A stretch of DNA of 21,888 bases from CAZPCZ01 sp964585225 (GCA_964585225.1 CAZPCZ010000017.1:1-21888), one strand, 5' to 3'. Shown: positions 14,239-21,098, counted from the first letter of the stretch. A program made the numbers and translations. Notes: a model not told the origin generated them from the sequence alone.

Positions 14239-15891
14239 ATGGGACTCGTCTCGTCATTCGGAGTACCGATCGCGATTATCGCGATCGCCATCGCCTTCCT
14301 CGGCGTCATCGTCTTCGTCGCGAGGAACTACCTCCGCTGTCCGCCGAACGAGGTGCTCGTCCTCTTCGGACGCCAGCATCGGTTCATCGGCGACGACGGC
14401 AAGGCGATCACCCGCGGCTACCGGCTCATCACCGGTGGCGCGGCCTTCCGCGTGCCGCTCCTCGAGCAGTCGAAGAGCCTGTCACTCGCGCTCTTCGCCG
14501 TCCCGGTCAAGGTCGAGGACACGCCGAACAAGGACGGCGTGCTCGTCACCATCGAGTCGGTGGCGAACGTACGCCTCTCCTCGAACCCGACGCTCCTCGG
14601 TGCCGCGGTCGAGCAGTTCCTCGGCAAGACGGGAGAGGAGATCGAGGCGATCATCCACTCGACGCTCGAAGGCATCGTGCGTCAGCTCGTCGGCACGCTC
14701 ACCATCGAGGAGATGGTGCGCGACCGCGAGGCGATCGCCCATCGGGTGATCGAGCTCACGACCGCCGAACTCGCGAAGCTCGGCGTCGAGTGCAAGAACT
14801 TCGTCCTCACGAAGGTCACGGACAAGAAGGGCTACATCGATGCCCTCGGCCGCAAGCGCGCGGCCGAAGTGCTCCGTGACGCCGAGATCGGCGAAGCCGA
14901 GGCGAAGCGCGAGGCGACGATCAAGTCGTCGACGGCGCTGCGGGAAGCCGAGGAGCAGCGGCTCAAGAACGAAGCCCAAGTCGCCGATGCGAACCGCGAC
15001 CTCGCGGTGAAGAAGGCCAAGTACGACGCGGAGACGCAGGCCGAGCAGGCCAAGGTCGCGCTCGCAGGCCAGATCGCGAAGGCCGAGCAGGAAAAGGAGC
15101 TCAAGCTCAAGGTGGTCGCGGTCGAGCAGACCGAGGTCGAAGCGAAGACGGGCGTGGCGGAGAAGCGCGCGGTTCTCGCCGAGAAGGAACTCGAGGCCAC
15201 GCGCATCAAGCAGGCCGAAGCCGAGAAGAGAGCCAGGATCATCGAGGCCGAGGCCGCGAAGCAGGCCCGGATCCTCACGGCCGAAGCCGAGAAGCAGGCG
15301 GCGATCACCGAGGCCGAGGGCCAGGCGACCGCGGCTGCATCGCAGGCCCGGGCCGCGGAAGAGCAGGCGAAGGCCACGAAGGCGGCGGCCAACGCGGAGC
15401 AGGCCCGCCTCGCGGCCCTGGGAAAGGGCGAAGCCGAGGCGCTCGAGGCGCGCGGCAGGGCGGAGGGCGAGGCCGTCAAGGCCAAGCTGCTCGCCGAGGC
15501 TGAGGGCGTCAAGGCGAAGAACGACGCGCTCGCCCAGATGTCAGAGGGCGCGCGGCTCATCCTCGTCCTCGACCGTCTGCCCGAGGTCCTCGAGCAGGGC
15601 GGTGAGGCGCTCGCCAAGGCGATCGGGCCGGCCTTCCAGGGCATCGGCGCCGGGCTCGCCGCGGTCGACAGGATCGAGATCATCGATCTCGGTAGCGGCG
15701 CGAACGGTCAGGGAACGGCGGTCGAGCGCTTCGCGCTCGCCGTGCCGCAGATCGTCCTCCGGGCGCTCACGGCCGGCCAGGCGACCGGGATCGACCTCTC
15801 GGATCTCCTCGGCAAGCTCGGCATCCGCGTGGCCCGGCAGGGCGGCGCCTCGGCGTCGGCCCCCCACGCAGACGGGTCGGAGAAGGCATAA
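14239..15891 (+). CDS. Flotillin (SPFH-domain, YuaG/FloT-like)
   Basis: 550 residues. A hydrophobic N-terminal anchor at about 5-28 is followed by 'YLRCPPNEVLVLFGR' and an SPFH domain to about residue 200, with 'ITGGAAFRVPLLEQ' and 'TLTIEEMVRDREAI'. Then come about 230 residues of Glu/Ala-rich coiled coil with EAEA-type repeats typical of flotillins, and a globular C-terminal region. Flotillins form large membrane assemblies that organise proteins and affect fluidity. It starts after AAAGGAG and lies between NfeD and a carbonic-anhydrase-like gene in one operon. Its length is near that of bacterial FloT. No frame break or missing part is seen. Confidence 0.93.
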   Translation: MGLVSSFGVPIAIIAIAIAFLGVIVFVARNYLRCPPNEVLVLFGRQHRFIGDDGKAITRGYRLITGGAAFRVPLLEQSKSLSLALFAVPVKVEDTPNKDGVLVTIESVANVRLSSNPTLLGAAVEQFLGKTGEEIEAIIHSTLEGIVRQLVGTLTIEEMVRDREAIAHRVIELTTAELAKLGVECKNFVLTKVTDKKGYIDALGRKRAAEVLRDAEIGEAEAKREATIKSSTALREAEEQRLKNEAQVADANRDLAVKKAKYDAETQAEQAKVALAGQIAKAEQEKELKLKVVAVEQTEVEAKTGVAEKRAVLAEKELEATRIKQAEAEKRARIIEAEAAKQARILTAEAEKQAAITEAEGQATAAASQARAAEEQAKATKAAANAEQARLAALGKGEAEALEARGRAEGEAVKAKLLAEAEGVKAKNDALAQMSEGARLILVLDRLPEVLEQGGEALAKAIGPAFQGIGAGLAAVDRIEIIDLGSGANGQGTAVERFALAVPQIVLRALTAGQATGIDLSDLLGKLGIRVARQGGASASAPHADGSEKA

Positions 15892-15918
15892 CCAGGACGT
15901 GGGAGGAGAAGAAACCCC

Positions 15919-16455
15919 ATGAGCACGACCACAATGAGTGTCGCACCCGCGGCTCATGCACAACAGGCGCCGAGCCCCTTCGAGAGCTCCGTTCCCTACA
16001 CCGGGGAGTGGGGCGACGCGCTCGTCATCTACTGCACGGACCCACGGTACCGGCGGCAGACGCACGAGCTCCTGCATGACCAGCTGGGGTTGCAACACCC
16101 GGCGGTCATCACGGTCCCCGGAGGGGTGGCAGTACTCCTGCCGCTCGTGGGTATCGCCCACAAGCTCGTGAAGGGCTGGCTCGACCTGCTCTTCGCGAAA
16201 CACCGCCCGCGGCGCATCGTCTGCGTCGCGCACCAGGACTGCGCTGCCTACGGCGCGGCCAAACACCCGGTCCTGAACTTCCTCGTAAAGGCAGCGACCG
16301 GGCACGCGATGGCCGATCTCCAACAGCAGCACCTCCGGCAGGCCCAGACCACGCTCGCGACGTGGTTCCCCGGCATCCCGGTTGAGACCTACTTCGCCGA
16401 GGTGAAGGCCGAGCCCGATGGCTCGCATCGGGTCGCCTTCACGCCGGTCACCTAG
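15919..16455 (+). CDS. Putative beta-carbonic-anhydrase-like zinc protein, soluble
   Basis: 178 residues, no TM or clear signal. It holds the whole beta-carbonic-anhydrase-style set: C39-T-D41-P-R43 (zinc Cys and Asp-Arg dyad), a glycine turn in VPGGVAVLL, and H105-Q-D-C108 (zinc His and Cys). It would hydrate CO2 to bicarbonate if active, but the rest of the protein diverges from standard enzymes and fits a 'putative carbonic anhydrase' family better. The start follows GGAGGAGAAG. It lies 27 bases behind flotillin and is a paralogue of the membrane-anchored protein at 12912. The pair may form a heteromer at the flotillin platform; this is inference. Confidence 0.77.
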   Translation: MSTTTMSVAPAAHAQQAPSPFESSVPYTGEWGDALVIYCTDPRYRRQTHELLHDQLGLQHPAVITVPGGVAVLLPLVGIAHKLVKGWLDLLFAKHRPRRIVCVAHQDCAAYGAAKHPVLNFLVKAATGHAMADLQQQHLRQAQTTLATWFPGIPVETYFAEVKAEPDGSHRVAFTPVT

Positions 16456-16475
16456 ACGACGAAAGGAGAAACGAC

Positions 16476-16721
16476 ATGGCCATCCTCAGCATGCTGTTCC
16501 TGCTCGCGCTCATCGTGATCGCGTGCACCTACTTCAACTCGAGGCACGCGGACCTCTGGGGACTGAAGGGTGTCCTCGCCGGCACCGGGATCTTCTTCCT
16601 GGTGCGGTGGGGGATCCCGATCCTCTTCGGCCTCCTGCACCTCGCGCTCTTTCTCGTCGTGCTCGCGGTCATCGTGACCGTCGTGCTCATCGGCGTGAAG
16701 CTCCTCGCGAAGCACACGTGA
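16476..16721 (+). CDS. Small two- or three-TM membrane protein
   Basis: 81 residues, not recognised. Hydrophobic stretches lie at about 2-17, 29-43 and 48-76, with few charges; the last ends in a short basic tail (VKLLAKHT). The start is supported by AAAGGAG 7 bases before ATG. It is the last gene of the NfeD/flotillin operon. Its small size suggests a membrane accessory rather than an enzyme. Confidence 0.75.
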   Translation: MAILSMLFLLALIVIACTYFNSRHADLWGLKGVLAGTGIFFLVRWGIPILFGLLHLALFLVVLAVIVTVVLIGVKLLAKHT

Positions 16722-16722
16722 T

Positions 16723-16740
16723 GGCGGCCTGAAGGCCGCC
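16723..16740 (+). terminator. Short hairpin after the flotillin operon
   Basis: GGCGGCC pairs with GGCCGCC around a TGAA loop, one base after the stop. No T run. It probably works with the larger hairpin at 16765. Confidence 0.4.
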
Positions 16741-16764
16741 GCTACGAGCGATCGAGACACCATA

Positions 16765-16792
16765 CGCCCCTCCGATGTTCATCGGAGGGGCG
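16765..16792 (+). terminator. Main terminator of the NfeD/flotillin operon
   Basis: CGCCCCTCCGATG pairs perfectly over 13 bases with CATCGGAGGGGCG, leaving a TT turn (at least 4 loop bases in practice). AACCATTTGG follows, so the T tract is weak. Confidence 0.65.
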
Positions 16793-16800
16793 AACCATTT

Positions 16801-16838
16801 GGCGCAAAAAAATTTAGGGACTTGACTTTTTTTGCGCC
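16801..16838 (+). promoter_or_regulatory. 12-bp inverted repeat overlapping a -35 box
   Basis: GGCGCAAAAAAA (16801-16812) faces TTTTTTTGCGCC (16827-16838) across 14 bases. The right arm begins in the last base of the -35 at 16822-16827. It may be an operator, a cruciform, or a remnant terminator. The arms are perfect. Confidence 0.5.
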
Positions 16839-16850
16839 GTGTGCTAGGGT
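16822..16850 (+). promoter_or_regulatory. Promoter of the small protein gene at 16923
   Basis: TTGACT (16822-16827), a 17-base spacer, then TAGGGT (16845-16850). The start would be near 16857, leaving a leader of about 66 bases before ATG at 16923. Confidence 0.65.
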
Positions 16851-16922
16851 GGTTGTGTGAGTGATCTCGCGGCGCTCCCTGCCGTCGGGAACCACATCCG
16901 CAAGAAGAAGGAGGATGAGACG

Positions 16923-17162
16923 ATGTTCAAGTTGCTGCTGGCCGCCGTCGGCGGCGCCGCCACCGCCGCTTCGCTCTCCGAGGAGACGCAGGGCAAGCTG
17001 AAGGCCGCCGCGCGCGGCGTGCGTGACGACCTCGGCGCCGCCACGAAGGACGCCCGCGCCGCCGCCTCCCGCGAGTGGGGCCGCGTGAAGCGCTTCGTCC
17101 GCGAGGAGATCCTCGAGGAGCCGCCGCGCCCGTCCCGCTCCGACCCGCCCGCGCAGGCCTAG
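16923..17162 (+). CDS. Small YtxH/CsbD-like helical protein of unknown function
   Basis: 79 residues from ATG with GGAGG 8 bases upstream; a GTG at 16857 in the same frame would begin at the transcript start and is less likely. The N-terminus (MFKLLLAAVGGAATAASL) is a weak hydrophobic segment. The centre is an amphipathic helix rich in Lys/Arg/Ala ('LKAAARGVRDDLGAATKDARAAA'), and the tail is Pro-rich. This composition recalls small stress-linked helical proteins, but no motif proves it. It has its own strong promoter and a terminator, so it is expressed as a single gene. Confidence 0.65.
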   Translation: MFKLLLAAVGGAATAASLSEETQGKLKAAARGVRDDLGAATKDARAAASREWGRVKRFVREEILEEPPRPSRSDPPAQA

Positions 17163-17177
17163 TGGTCTGCCGACCAC
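17162..17177 (+). terminator. Short hairpin at the end of the small protein gene
   Basis: GTGGTC pairs perfectly with GACCAC around TGCC, beginning in the stop codon. It is small and has no T run. Confidence 0.35.
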
Positions 17178-17199
17178 CAGCCGACATCGCCTCCCATTG

Positions 17200-17224
17200 A
17201 GACCTCGACCTCGCGTCGGGGTCT
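17200..17224 (+). terminator. Terminator after the small protein gene
   Basis: AGACCTCGAC and GTCGGGGTCT pair with one G-U pair over CTCGC, and TTCCGCTTTCTCC follows, a pyrimidine-rich tail. Confidence 0.6.
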
Positions 17225-17272
17225 TCCGCTTTCTCCTTACGCGGGATGGCGGTACCCTGAGAGCAGACCAGG

Positions 17273-17370
17273 ATTGTTTCATTGTCTCATTGTTTCATTG
17301 CTCCCACCCCCTCTCGCTCCCCTTCGTGGGAAGGGGAGAACAATGTAACAATGGAACAATGTAGCAATGG
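17273..17370. repeat. Composite repeat: CATTGTTTCATTG units around GC-rich hairpin copy 4
   Basis: ATTGTTTCATTG-type units (17273-17300) are followed by the GC-rich hairpin element in inverted orientation (17301-17338: CTCCCCTTC pairs with GAAGGGGAG), then by opposite-facing CAATGTAACAATG-type units (17339-17370). The two short-repeat arms form an inverted repeat around the hairpin. It ends 7 bases before the next gene and leaves it without a visible ribosome site. Confidence 0.7.
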
Positions 17371-17376
17371 TCGCGT

Positions 17377-18309
17377 ATGGCTGATCCACAGCTTGGTGGG
17401 CCAAATCAGGTTTCGGAACGGCAGCTCTCTTGGGGGCTGTGGTTTGTGGCGCACCGCGAGTCCCTGAAGAAGCTCGGCTACGGCGTCCTCATTGCCGTTG
17501 CGGCCGTGAGCTGGGGGTACACGCTCTGGGGCATCACGGACCATTTCCTCCTCCGAGGCCTCGACCTCCGGCGGGCGATCCAGCGTGACCTCGCGACGCG
17601 GCAGAACCCTCGTGCGGCGATCATTCAACGACAGCGACCGAAGCCCCTCGAGATCGCGGAGGTCCATCTCATCCCGAACGGGGGGTCGAGTTTCGATGTC
17701 GCCGCGCGGGTTGTGAACCCGAATCCTCGGTGGCTCGCGACCATTGAGTACCAACTCGAGGTTCCTGGGGCTCCGGTGGAACCGATGCGAACGCTCCTCC
17801 TGCCTGGACGCGACCGTTGGCTCGTTCGACTCAACGCAGAATCGAAAGCGAATCCGTCCACTGCGGTGCTCAAACTCAACCGGACCGATTGGGATCGCCT
17901 CTCCCACCTCGATGTGACGGACCCGAAGCGATTCATGGACGAGCGCCTCAATATTGAGATTATGAAGTCCGCATTCGTGCCGCCGCGTGAGCTTGCGCTC
18001 GGCGCGATTGCTCCGCCAATCCCGGGTGCGAGCTCCGGCCCTACCTCGACCACACCGACCACCGTGTCGCGCGCGACGTTCGAGGTTGTGAACCGGAGTG
18101 CATATGGGCTCCGGGATCTCGAGCTTGCGGTCTTCCTCCGTCGGAGCGGTGGGATCATCGCGGTGAACCGCATCGTGCTCAACGACCTGCGCGCCGGCGA
18201 GGCACGCGCCGCTGCGGCGACGTGGTTCCACTCACTCGGTCTCGTGCAGTCCGTCGAGGTGATTCCATACGTGAACGTGTTTGATCCGAGAACATTCATT
18301 GAACTTTGA
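17377..18309 (+). CDS. One-TM protein of unknown function
   Basis: 310 residues. After about 33 charged residues there is a TM at about 34-52 ('GYGVLIAVAAVSWGYTLWGI'), then an extracytoplasmic part of about 255 residues without recognised motifs. Two beta-sandwich-like stretches seem to lie at about 92-145 ('AEVHLIPNGGSSFDVAARVVNPNPRW') and 228-300, joined by a Pro/Ser/Thr-rich linker near 208-225. Such 'NPNPRW' and 'VNRSAYGLRDL' strands would fit binding or assembly of a surface structure. No Shine-Dalgarno site precedes ATG because the repeat reaches to 17370. It lies upstream of rodA, so a role at the cell envelope is a guess. Confidence 0.8.
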   Translation: MADPQLGGPNQVSERQLSWGLWFVAHRESLKKLGYGVLIAVAAVSWGYTLWGITDHFLLRGLDLRRAIQRDLATRQNPRAAIIQRQRPKPLEIAEVHLIPNGGSSFDVAARVVNPNPRWLATIEYQLEVPGAPVEPMRTLLLPGRDRWLVRLNAESKANPSTAVLKLNRTDWDRLSHLDVTDPKRFMDERLNIEIMKSAFVPPRELALGAIAPPIPGASSGPTSTTPTTVSRATFEVVNRSAYGLRDLELAVFLRRSGGIIAVNRIVLNDLRAGEARAAAATWFHSLGLVQSVEVIPYVNVFDPRTFIEL

Positions 18310-18310
18310 T

Positions 18311-18341
18311 CACTGTTTCATTGTCCCATTGCTTCATTGTC
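18311..18341. repeat. CATTG repeat left of the IVP gene
   Basis: CTGTTTCATTG, CCCATTG and CTTCATTG units in a row, ending at the ATG of the IVP gene. It is roughly the inverse of 18731-18760. It lies 2 bases after the stop of the preceding gene. Confidence 0.65.
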
Positions 18342-18737
18342 ATGCCGATCGTATCTCCAGAAACGAAAAAGTACCTGCAGTTGAACGACATTGATGCGTA
18401 CAGAGTTGCATTCCAGCTATCGAACGAAGTTTGGGGCATCGTCATTCGTTGGGATCACTTCGCCAAGGATACGGTAGGTAAACAGTGGGCGCGCGCCGTT
18501 GATTCTATCTCAGCGAACATTGCGGAGGGGTTCGGACGTTACACAAAAAGAGATAAAATCAACTTTTACCGATATAGTTTCGGTTCTGTAAAGGAATCAT
18601 TGGATTGGAATGAGAAGGCGAAAGTGAGGGGGCTGATCTCAGCAGAACAACACCAACACGTCTACACCGCATTGAACCAGCTACCGCGGTTGATCAACCA
18701 ACTCATACAGTTCACGAACGAGCGCCTCCAGCAATGA
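18342..18737 (+). CDS. Four-helix-bundle S23/IVP family protein
   Basis: 131 residues from ATG; an in-frame TTG at 18306 would translate the repeat and is unlikely. The body matches the 23S rRNA intervening-sequence protein family (related to Avd of diversity-generating retroelements): 'ARAVDSISANIAEGFGRYTKRDKINFYRYSFGSVKESLDWNEKA', with the conserved NIAEG and GS turn. The family forms a homopentameric four-helix barrel thought to bind nucleic acid; its cellular role is unclear. The gene is visibly less GC-rich than its neighbours, has no ribosome site, and is bounded by inverted CATTG repeats on both sides, all signs of an inserted cassette. No rRNA gene is near. Confidence 0.9.
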   Translation: MPIVSPETKKYLQLNDIDAYRVAFQLSNEVWGIVIRWDHFAKDTVGKQWARAVDSISANIAEGFGRYTKRDKINFYRYSFGSVKESLDWNEKAKVRGLISAEQHQHVYTALNQLPRLINQLIQFTNERLQQ

Positions 18738-18760
18738 AACAATGAAGCCATGAAACAATG
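18731..18760. repeat. CATTG repeat right of the IVP gene
   Basis: CAATGAAACAATG and CATGAAACAATG units, opposite in direction to 18311-18341. The first unit overlaps the IVP stop codon, and the last ends 13 bases before the rodA start. Confidence 0.65.
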
Positions 18761-18773
18761 AGCGCTGATTATT

Positions 18774-19910
18774 GTGCCGCGTTTTCCCTCAGCACTACGT
18801 TCCGTGGATGGGTTGTTGATCACCGCTGTCGCATTGATGGCGGTGTTCGGTTGCATTGGGCTCGCAAGCTTGGGACTCCGGAGCACCCCACCAAATTTTT
18901 CGCTTCTCACACGCCAGCTCATCGCGATCGGCATCGGCGTCGTCGCGCTCGTGGTCGTTGCCCGTATTGACCACCACGCATGGGAACGGTGGTGGCCAGC
19001 GGTTGCGGTCGCCGTCGGTATCCTCCTTATCGGTGTCCTCCTCGTTGGCACCCGTATTCGCGGGACGCGCGGGTGGTTTGCGCTCGGTGGGTGGACGCTC
19101 CAGCCGGTTGAGTTCGCAAAGATCGGGCTCATCCTCCTCCAGGCGGTGTACTTCCGCCGTCGGGCGCGCCTCCTCGATCGGTTTCGAACCGTCCTCGAGA
19201 GTGCAGGGATCACCGCAGCAGTCGTGGTGCCCGTCCTCCTCCAGCCGGACCTCGGTTCCGCGGTGATCCTGATCCTCGTTTGGCTCGGCATGCTCTTCGT
19301 CATCGGTCTTCGGAAGAACCACCTCATCGCCATCGTCGCGGTCGCTCTTGTCACGGTCGCCATCGGGTGGCAGTTCTTCCTCCACCCGTACCAGCGCGAG
19401 CGGATCCTCACGTTCCTCGATCCCCACCGTGATCCCCAAGGCGCTGGCTACAACCAACGCCAGGCCGTGATCGCGGTCGGTGCCGGCGGACTCATCGGTC
19501 GCGGGTTCGGGCAGGGAACGCAATCGCAGCTCCGGTTCCTCCCGGAGGCGCAGTCCGACTTCCTCCCGGCGGTGTTCGCGGAGGAGTTCGGATTCGTCGG
19601 GCTCATGTTCCTCGTCGCGGCAGTGGTCGTCATCCTCCTCCGCTGCGCGTCGGTCGCGCGACGTTGCCCTGACGACTTCTCCGCTGCCGTTGTCATGGGA
19701 TTCGCGCTCCTCTTCGGCATCCAAGCGTTCCTGAACCTGGGGATGAACCTTGGGGGTGTGCCGGTGCTCGGGATCCCGTTCCCATTCGTGAGCGCGGGCG
19801 GGAGCGCGGTGGTCGCGTTCGGGCTCGGGCTCGGGATCGTGAGCGGGATTGCGAGGCGGACCCCCCGCGCGGAGCGGTCAACATACGAATTCGAAGTCAT
19901 CCCGAGCTAA
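18774..19910 (+). CDS. rodA: RodA-type SEDS peptidoglycan glycosyltransferase
   Basis: 378 residues, with about nine TM segments. RodA/FtsW signatures are clear: 'GTRGWFALGGWTLQPVEFAKIGLIL', 'LLQPDLGSAVILILVWLGML', 'GAGYNQRQAVIAVGAGGLIGRGFGQGTQSQLRFLPEAQSDFLPAVFAEEFGFVG' and 'PFVSAGGSA'. The GQGTQSQL-LPE-DF block favours RodA over FtsW. SEDS proteins polymerise glycan from lipid II with a partner PBP2, which is not seen in this window. The frame has a stop at 18759, so the start must be downstream; GTG at 18774 is the best codon (CTG and ATT precede it). No ribosome site is visible because a repeat lies just upstream. Confidence 0.94.
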   Translation: MPRFPSALRSVDGLLITAVALMAVFGCIGLASLGLRSTPPNFSLLTRQLIAIGIGVVALVVVARIDHHAWERWWPAVAVAVGILLIGVLLVGTRIRGTRGWFALGGWTLQPVEFAKIGLILLQAVYFRRRARLLDRFRTVLESAGITAAVVVPVLLQPDLGSAVILILVWLGMLFVIGLRKNHLIAIVAVALVTVAIGWQFFLHPYQRERILTFLDPHRDPQGAGYNQRQAVIAVGAGGLIGRGFGQGTQSQLRFLPEAQSDFLPAVFAEEFGFVGLMFLVAAVVVILLRCASVARRCPDDFSAAVVMGFALLFGIQAFLNLGMNLGGVPVLGIPFPFVSAGGSAVVAFGLGLGIVSGIARRTPRAERSTYEFEVIPS

Positions 19911-19916
19911 CCCACA

Positions 19917-19945
19917 TTGCGGCACGACCGTCATTCTGCTATACT
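19917..19945 (+). promoter_or_regulatory. Promoter of the Zn-ribbon gene
   Basis: TTGCGG (19917-19922), a 17-base spacer, and TATACT (19940-19945). Transcription would start near 19952, about 7 bases before the ATG at 19959, so the message would have almost no leader. Confidence 0.7.
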
Positions 19946-19958
19946 GGGAGAGTCAGAT

Positions 19959-20294
19959 ATGCGCCGATCCCCACCCTTCTCACAGGAGAGCTTGCGCCTC
20001 ATCTCGTACTGCCCGGTCTGCGACACGAGCTATAACCCGATGGAGGCGCGGGTCATTGATGAACGTGACGGACGGCACCTCATGCACATTCGGTGCAAGA
20101 AGTGCGCGCACTCAATCCTCGCGCTCGTGCTCACGAGCGGGATGGGGGTGAGCTCCATGGGGCTGCTCACCGACCTCACGTTTGACGACGTCGTGCAGTT
20201 CCGGAAGGCACAGCCGATCACCGTGGATGACGTCATCGCGCTCCACCACCTCCTCGACAAGAAGGAGGCGGAGGTATTGGGGAAGCTCCGTTGA
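19959..20294 (+). CDS. Small Zn-ribbon protein of unknown function
   Basis: 111 residues from ATG at 19959; a TTG at 19917 lies in the promoter. Cys18-P-V-Cys21 and Cys46-K-K-Cys49 form a treble-clef/zinc-ribbon-like pair that would hold one zinc. After it comes a hydrophobic stretch 'SILALVLTSGMGVSSMGLLTDL' and then 'TFDDVVQFRKAQPITVDDVIALHHLLDKKEAEVLGKL', a helical end. It could be a nucleic-acid or protein-binding adaptor. The gene sits between rodA and the L25 gene with its own promoter. No known family name fits. Confidence 0.75.
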   Translation: MRRSPPFSQESLRLISYCPVCDTSYNPMEARVIDERDGRHLMHIRCKKCAHSILALVLTSGMGVSSMGLLTDLTFDDVVQFRKAQPITVDDVIALHHLLDKKEAEVLGKLR

Positions 20295-20311
20295 CCTCCG
20301 GTCGGCAGCCA

Positions 20312-20339
20312 TTGACGGCGCACATGGCCCGTGTACGAT
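20312..20339 (+). promoter_or_regulatory. Promoter of the L25 gene
   Basis: TTGACG (20312-20317), a 16-base spacer, and TACGAT (20334-20339). The start would fall near 20346, at the left arm of the following hairpin. Confidence 0.5.
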
Positions 20340-20343
20340 GAGG

Positions 20344-20365
20344 CTGCGGGTGATCCGCAGTTTTT
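20344..20365 (+). terminator. Hairpin plus T5: terminator of the Zn-ribbon gene or L25 attenuator
   Basis: CTGCGG (20344-20349) pairs with CCGCAG (20355-20360) over GTGAT, then TTTTT. It lies 50 bases after the Zn-ribbon stop and only 5 bases behind a -10 box. CGCAG (20356-20360) could instead pair with CTGCG (20380-20384) beside the L25 start, so two exclusive folds are possible. Confidence 0.55.
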
Positions 20366-20387
20366 GCGTTCAGGAACCTCTGCGAGT

Positions 20388-21098
20388 ATGGAATCACTGA
20401 CCCTCAAGGCAGCTCCACGGACCGCGCTGGGCCGGCGAGCACAGCGCGTCCGCACCAGCGGGAGCATCCCGGCCGTCGTGTACGGTCGAGAGCTGACGCC
20501 CAAGCCGCTTTCGATCTCGGGCGTGGAGTTCGCGCGTGTCTACCGATCGGCAGGGGAGTCCACACTCGTCGACCTCGCGGTGGATGGCGCTCCACCGATG
20601 AAGACGCTCATCCAAGAAGTCGCCCGGGATCCCATCACCGGGCACCCGATCCACGTAGATTTCCACGCCGTGTCCATGACGGAGAAGCTCCACACGCGTA
20701 TTCCGCTGAAGTTCATCGGCGTTGCACCGGCGGTGAAGGAAGTCGGAGGGGTCATCGTCAAGCAGTTCGACCACGTGGAGGTGGACGCGCTCGCGAGCGC
20801 GCTCGTCCACGAGATCGAGGTTGACCTCACTCCGCTCGCGCGTCTCGACGACGTTATCCGGTTCCGCGACCTCCGGGTTCCTCCCGGCATCACGCTGAAG
20901 CATGACCCCGAGGAGATCGTGGTGTCGGTGACTGAAGTGACGGAGGAGGAGGTGGCGCCGACGCCATCTGCCGCGCCGGAATCCGTCGAGGTGGTCGGCG
21001 CGAAGGGGAAGGAGGCGAAAGTCGGTGACGCCGCTGGCACCGATCCGAAGGTTGAGGAGAAGGGGAAGAAGAAGGATGAGGGGAAGAAGGGCAAATGA
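20388..21098 (+). CDS. rplY: 50S ribosomal protein L25/CTC type
   Basis: 236 residues from ATG at 20388; GTG at 20331 lies inside the promoter. The N-terminal L25 domain (about 1-90) shows 'LKAAPRTALGRRAQRVRTSGSIPAVVYGRE' and 'HPIHVDFHAVSMTEKL', binding 5S rRNA on the large subunit. The TL5/CTC-type C-terminal domain (about 95-180) follows, with 'IPLKFIGVAPAVKEVGG' and 'DLRVPPGITLKHDPEEIVVSV'. The last 50 residues are Lys/Glu/Ala/Pro-rich. No strong Shine-Dalgarno site is visible. The stop overlaps the DUF3048 start as ATGA, so the two are translated together. Confidence 0.93.
   Translation: MESLTLKAAPRTALGRRAQRVRTSGSIPAVVYGRELTPKPLSISGVEFARVYRSAGESTLVDLAVDGAPPMKTLIQEVARDPITGHPIHVDFHAVSMTEKLHTRIPLKFIGVAPAVKEVGGVIVKQFDHVEVDALASALVHEIEVDLTPLARLDDVIRFRDLRVPPGITLKHDPEEIVVSVTEVTEEEVAPTPSAAPESVEVVGAKGKEAKVGDAAGTDPKVEEKGKKKDEGKKGK

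Noticed and set aside
16857..16922. GTG start at 16857 for the small helical protein
   Set aside because: It coincides with the predicted transcript start. ATG at 16923 has a GGAGG site at good spacing.
17273..17370. CRISPR array formed by CATTGTTTCATTG units
   Set aside because: Units are short, uneven and adjacent without unique spacers, and they face each other. No cas gene is near.
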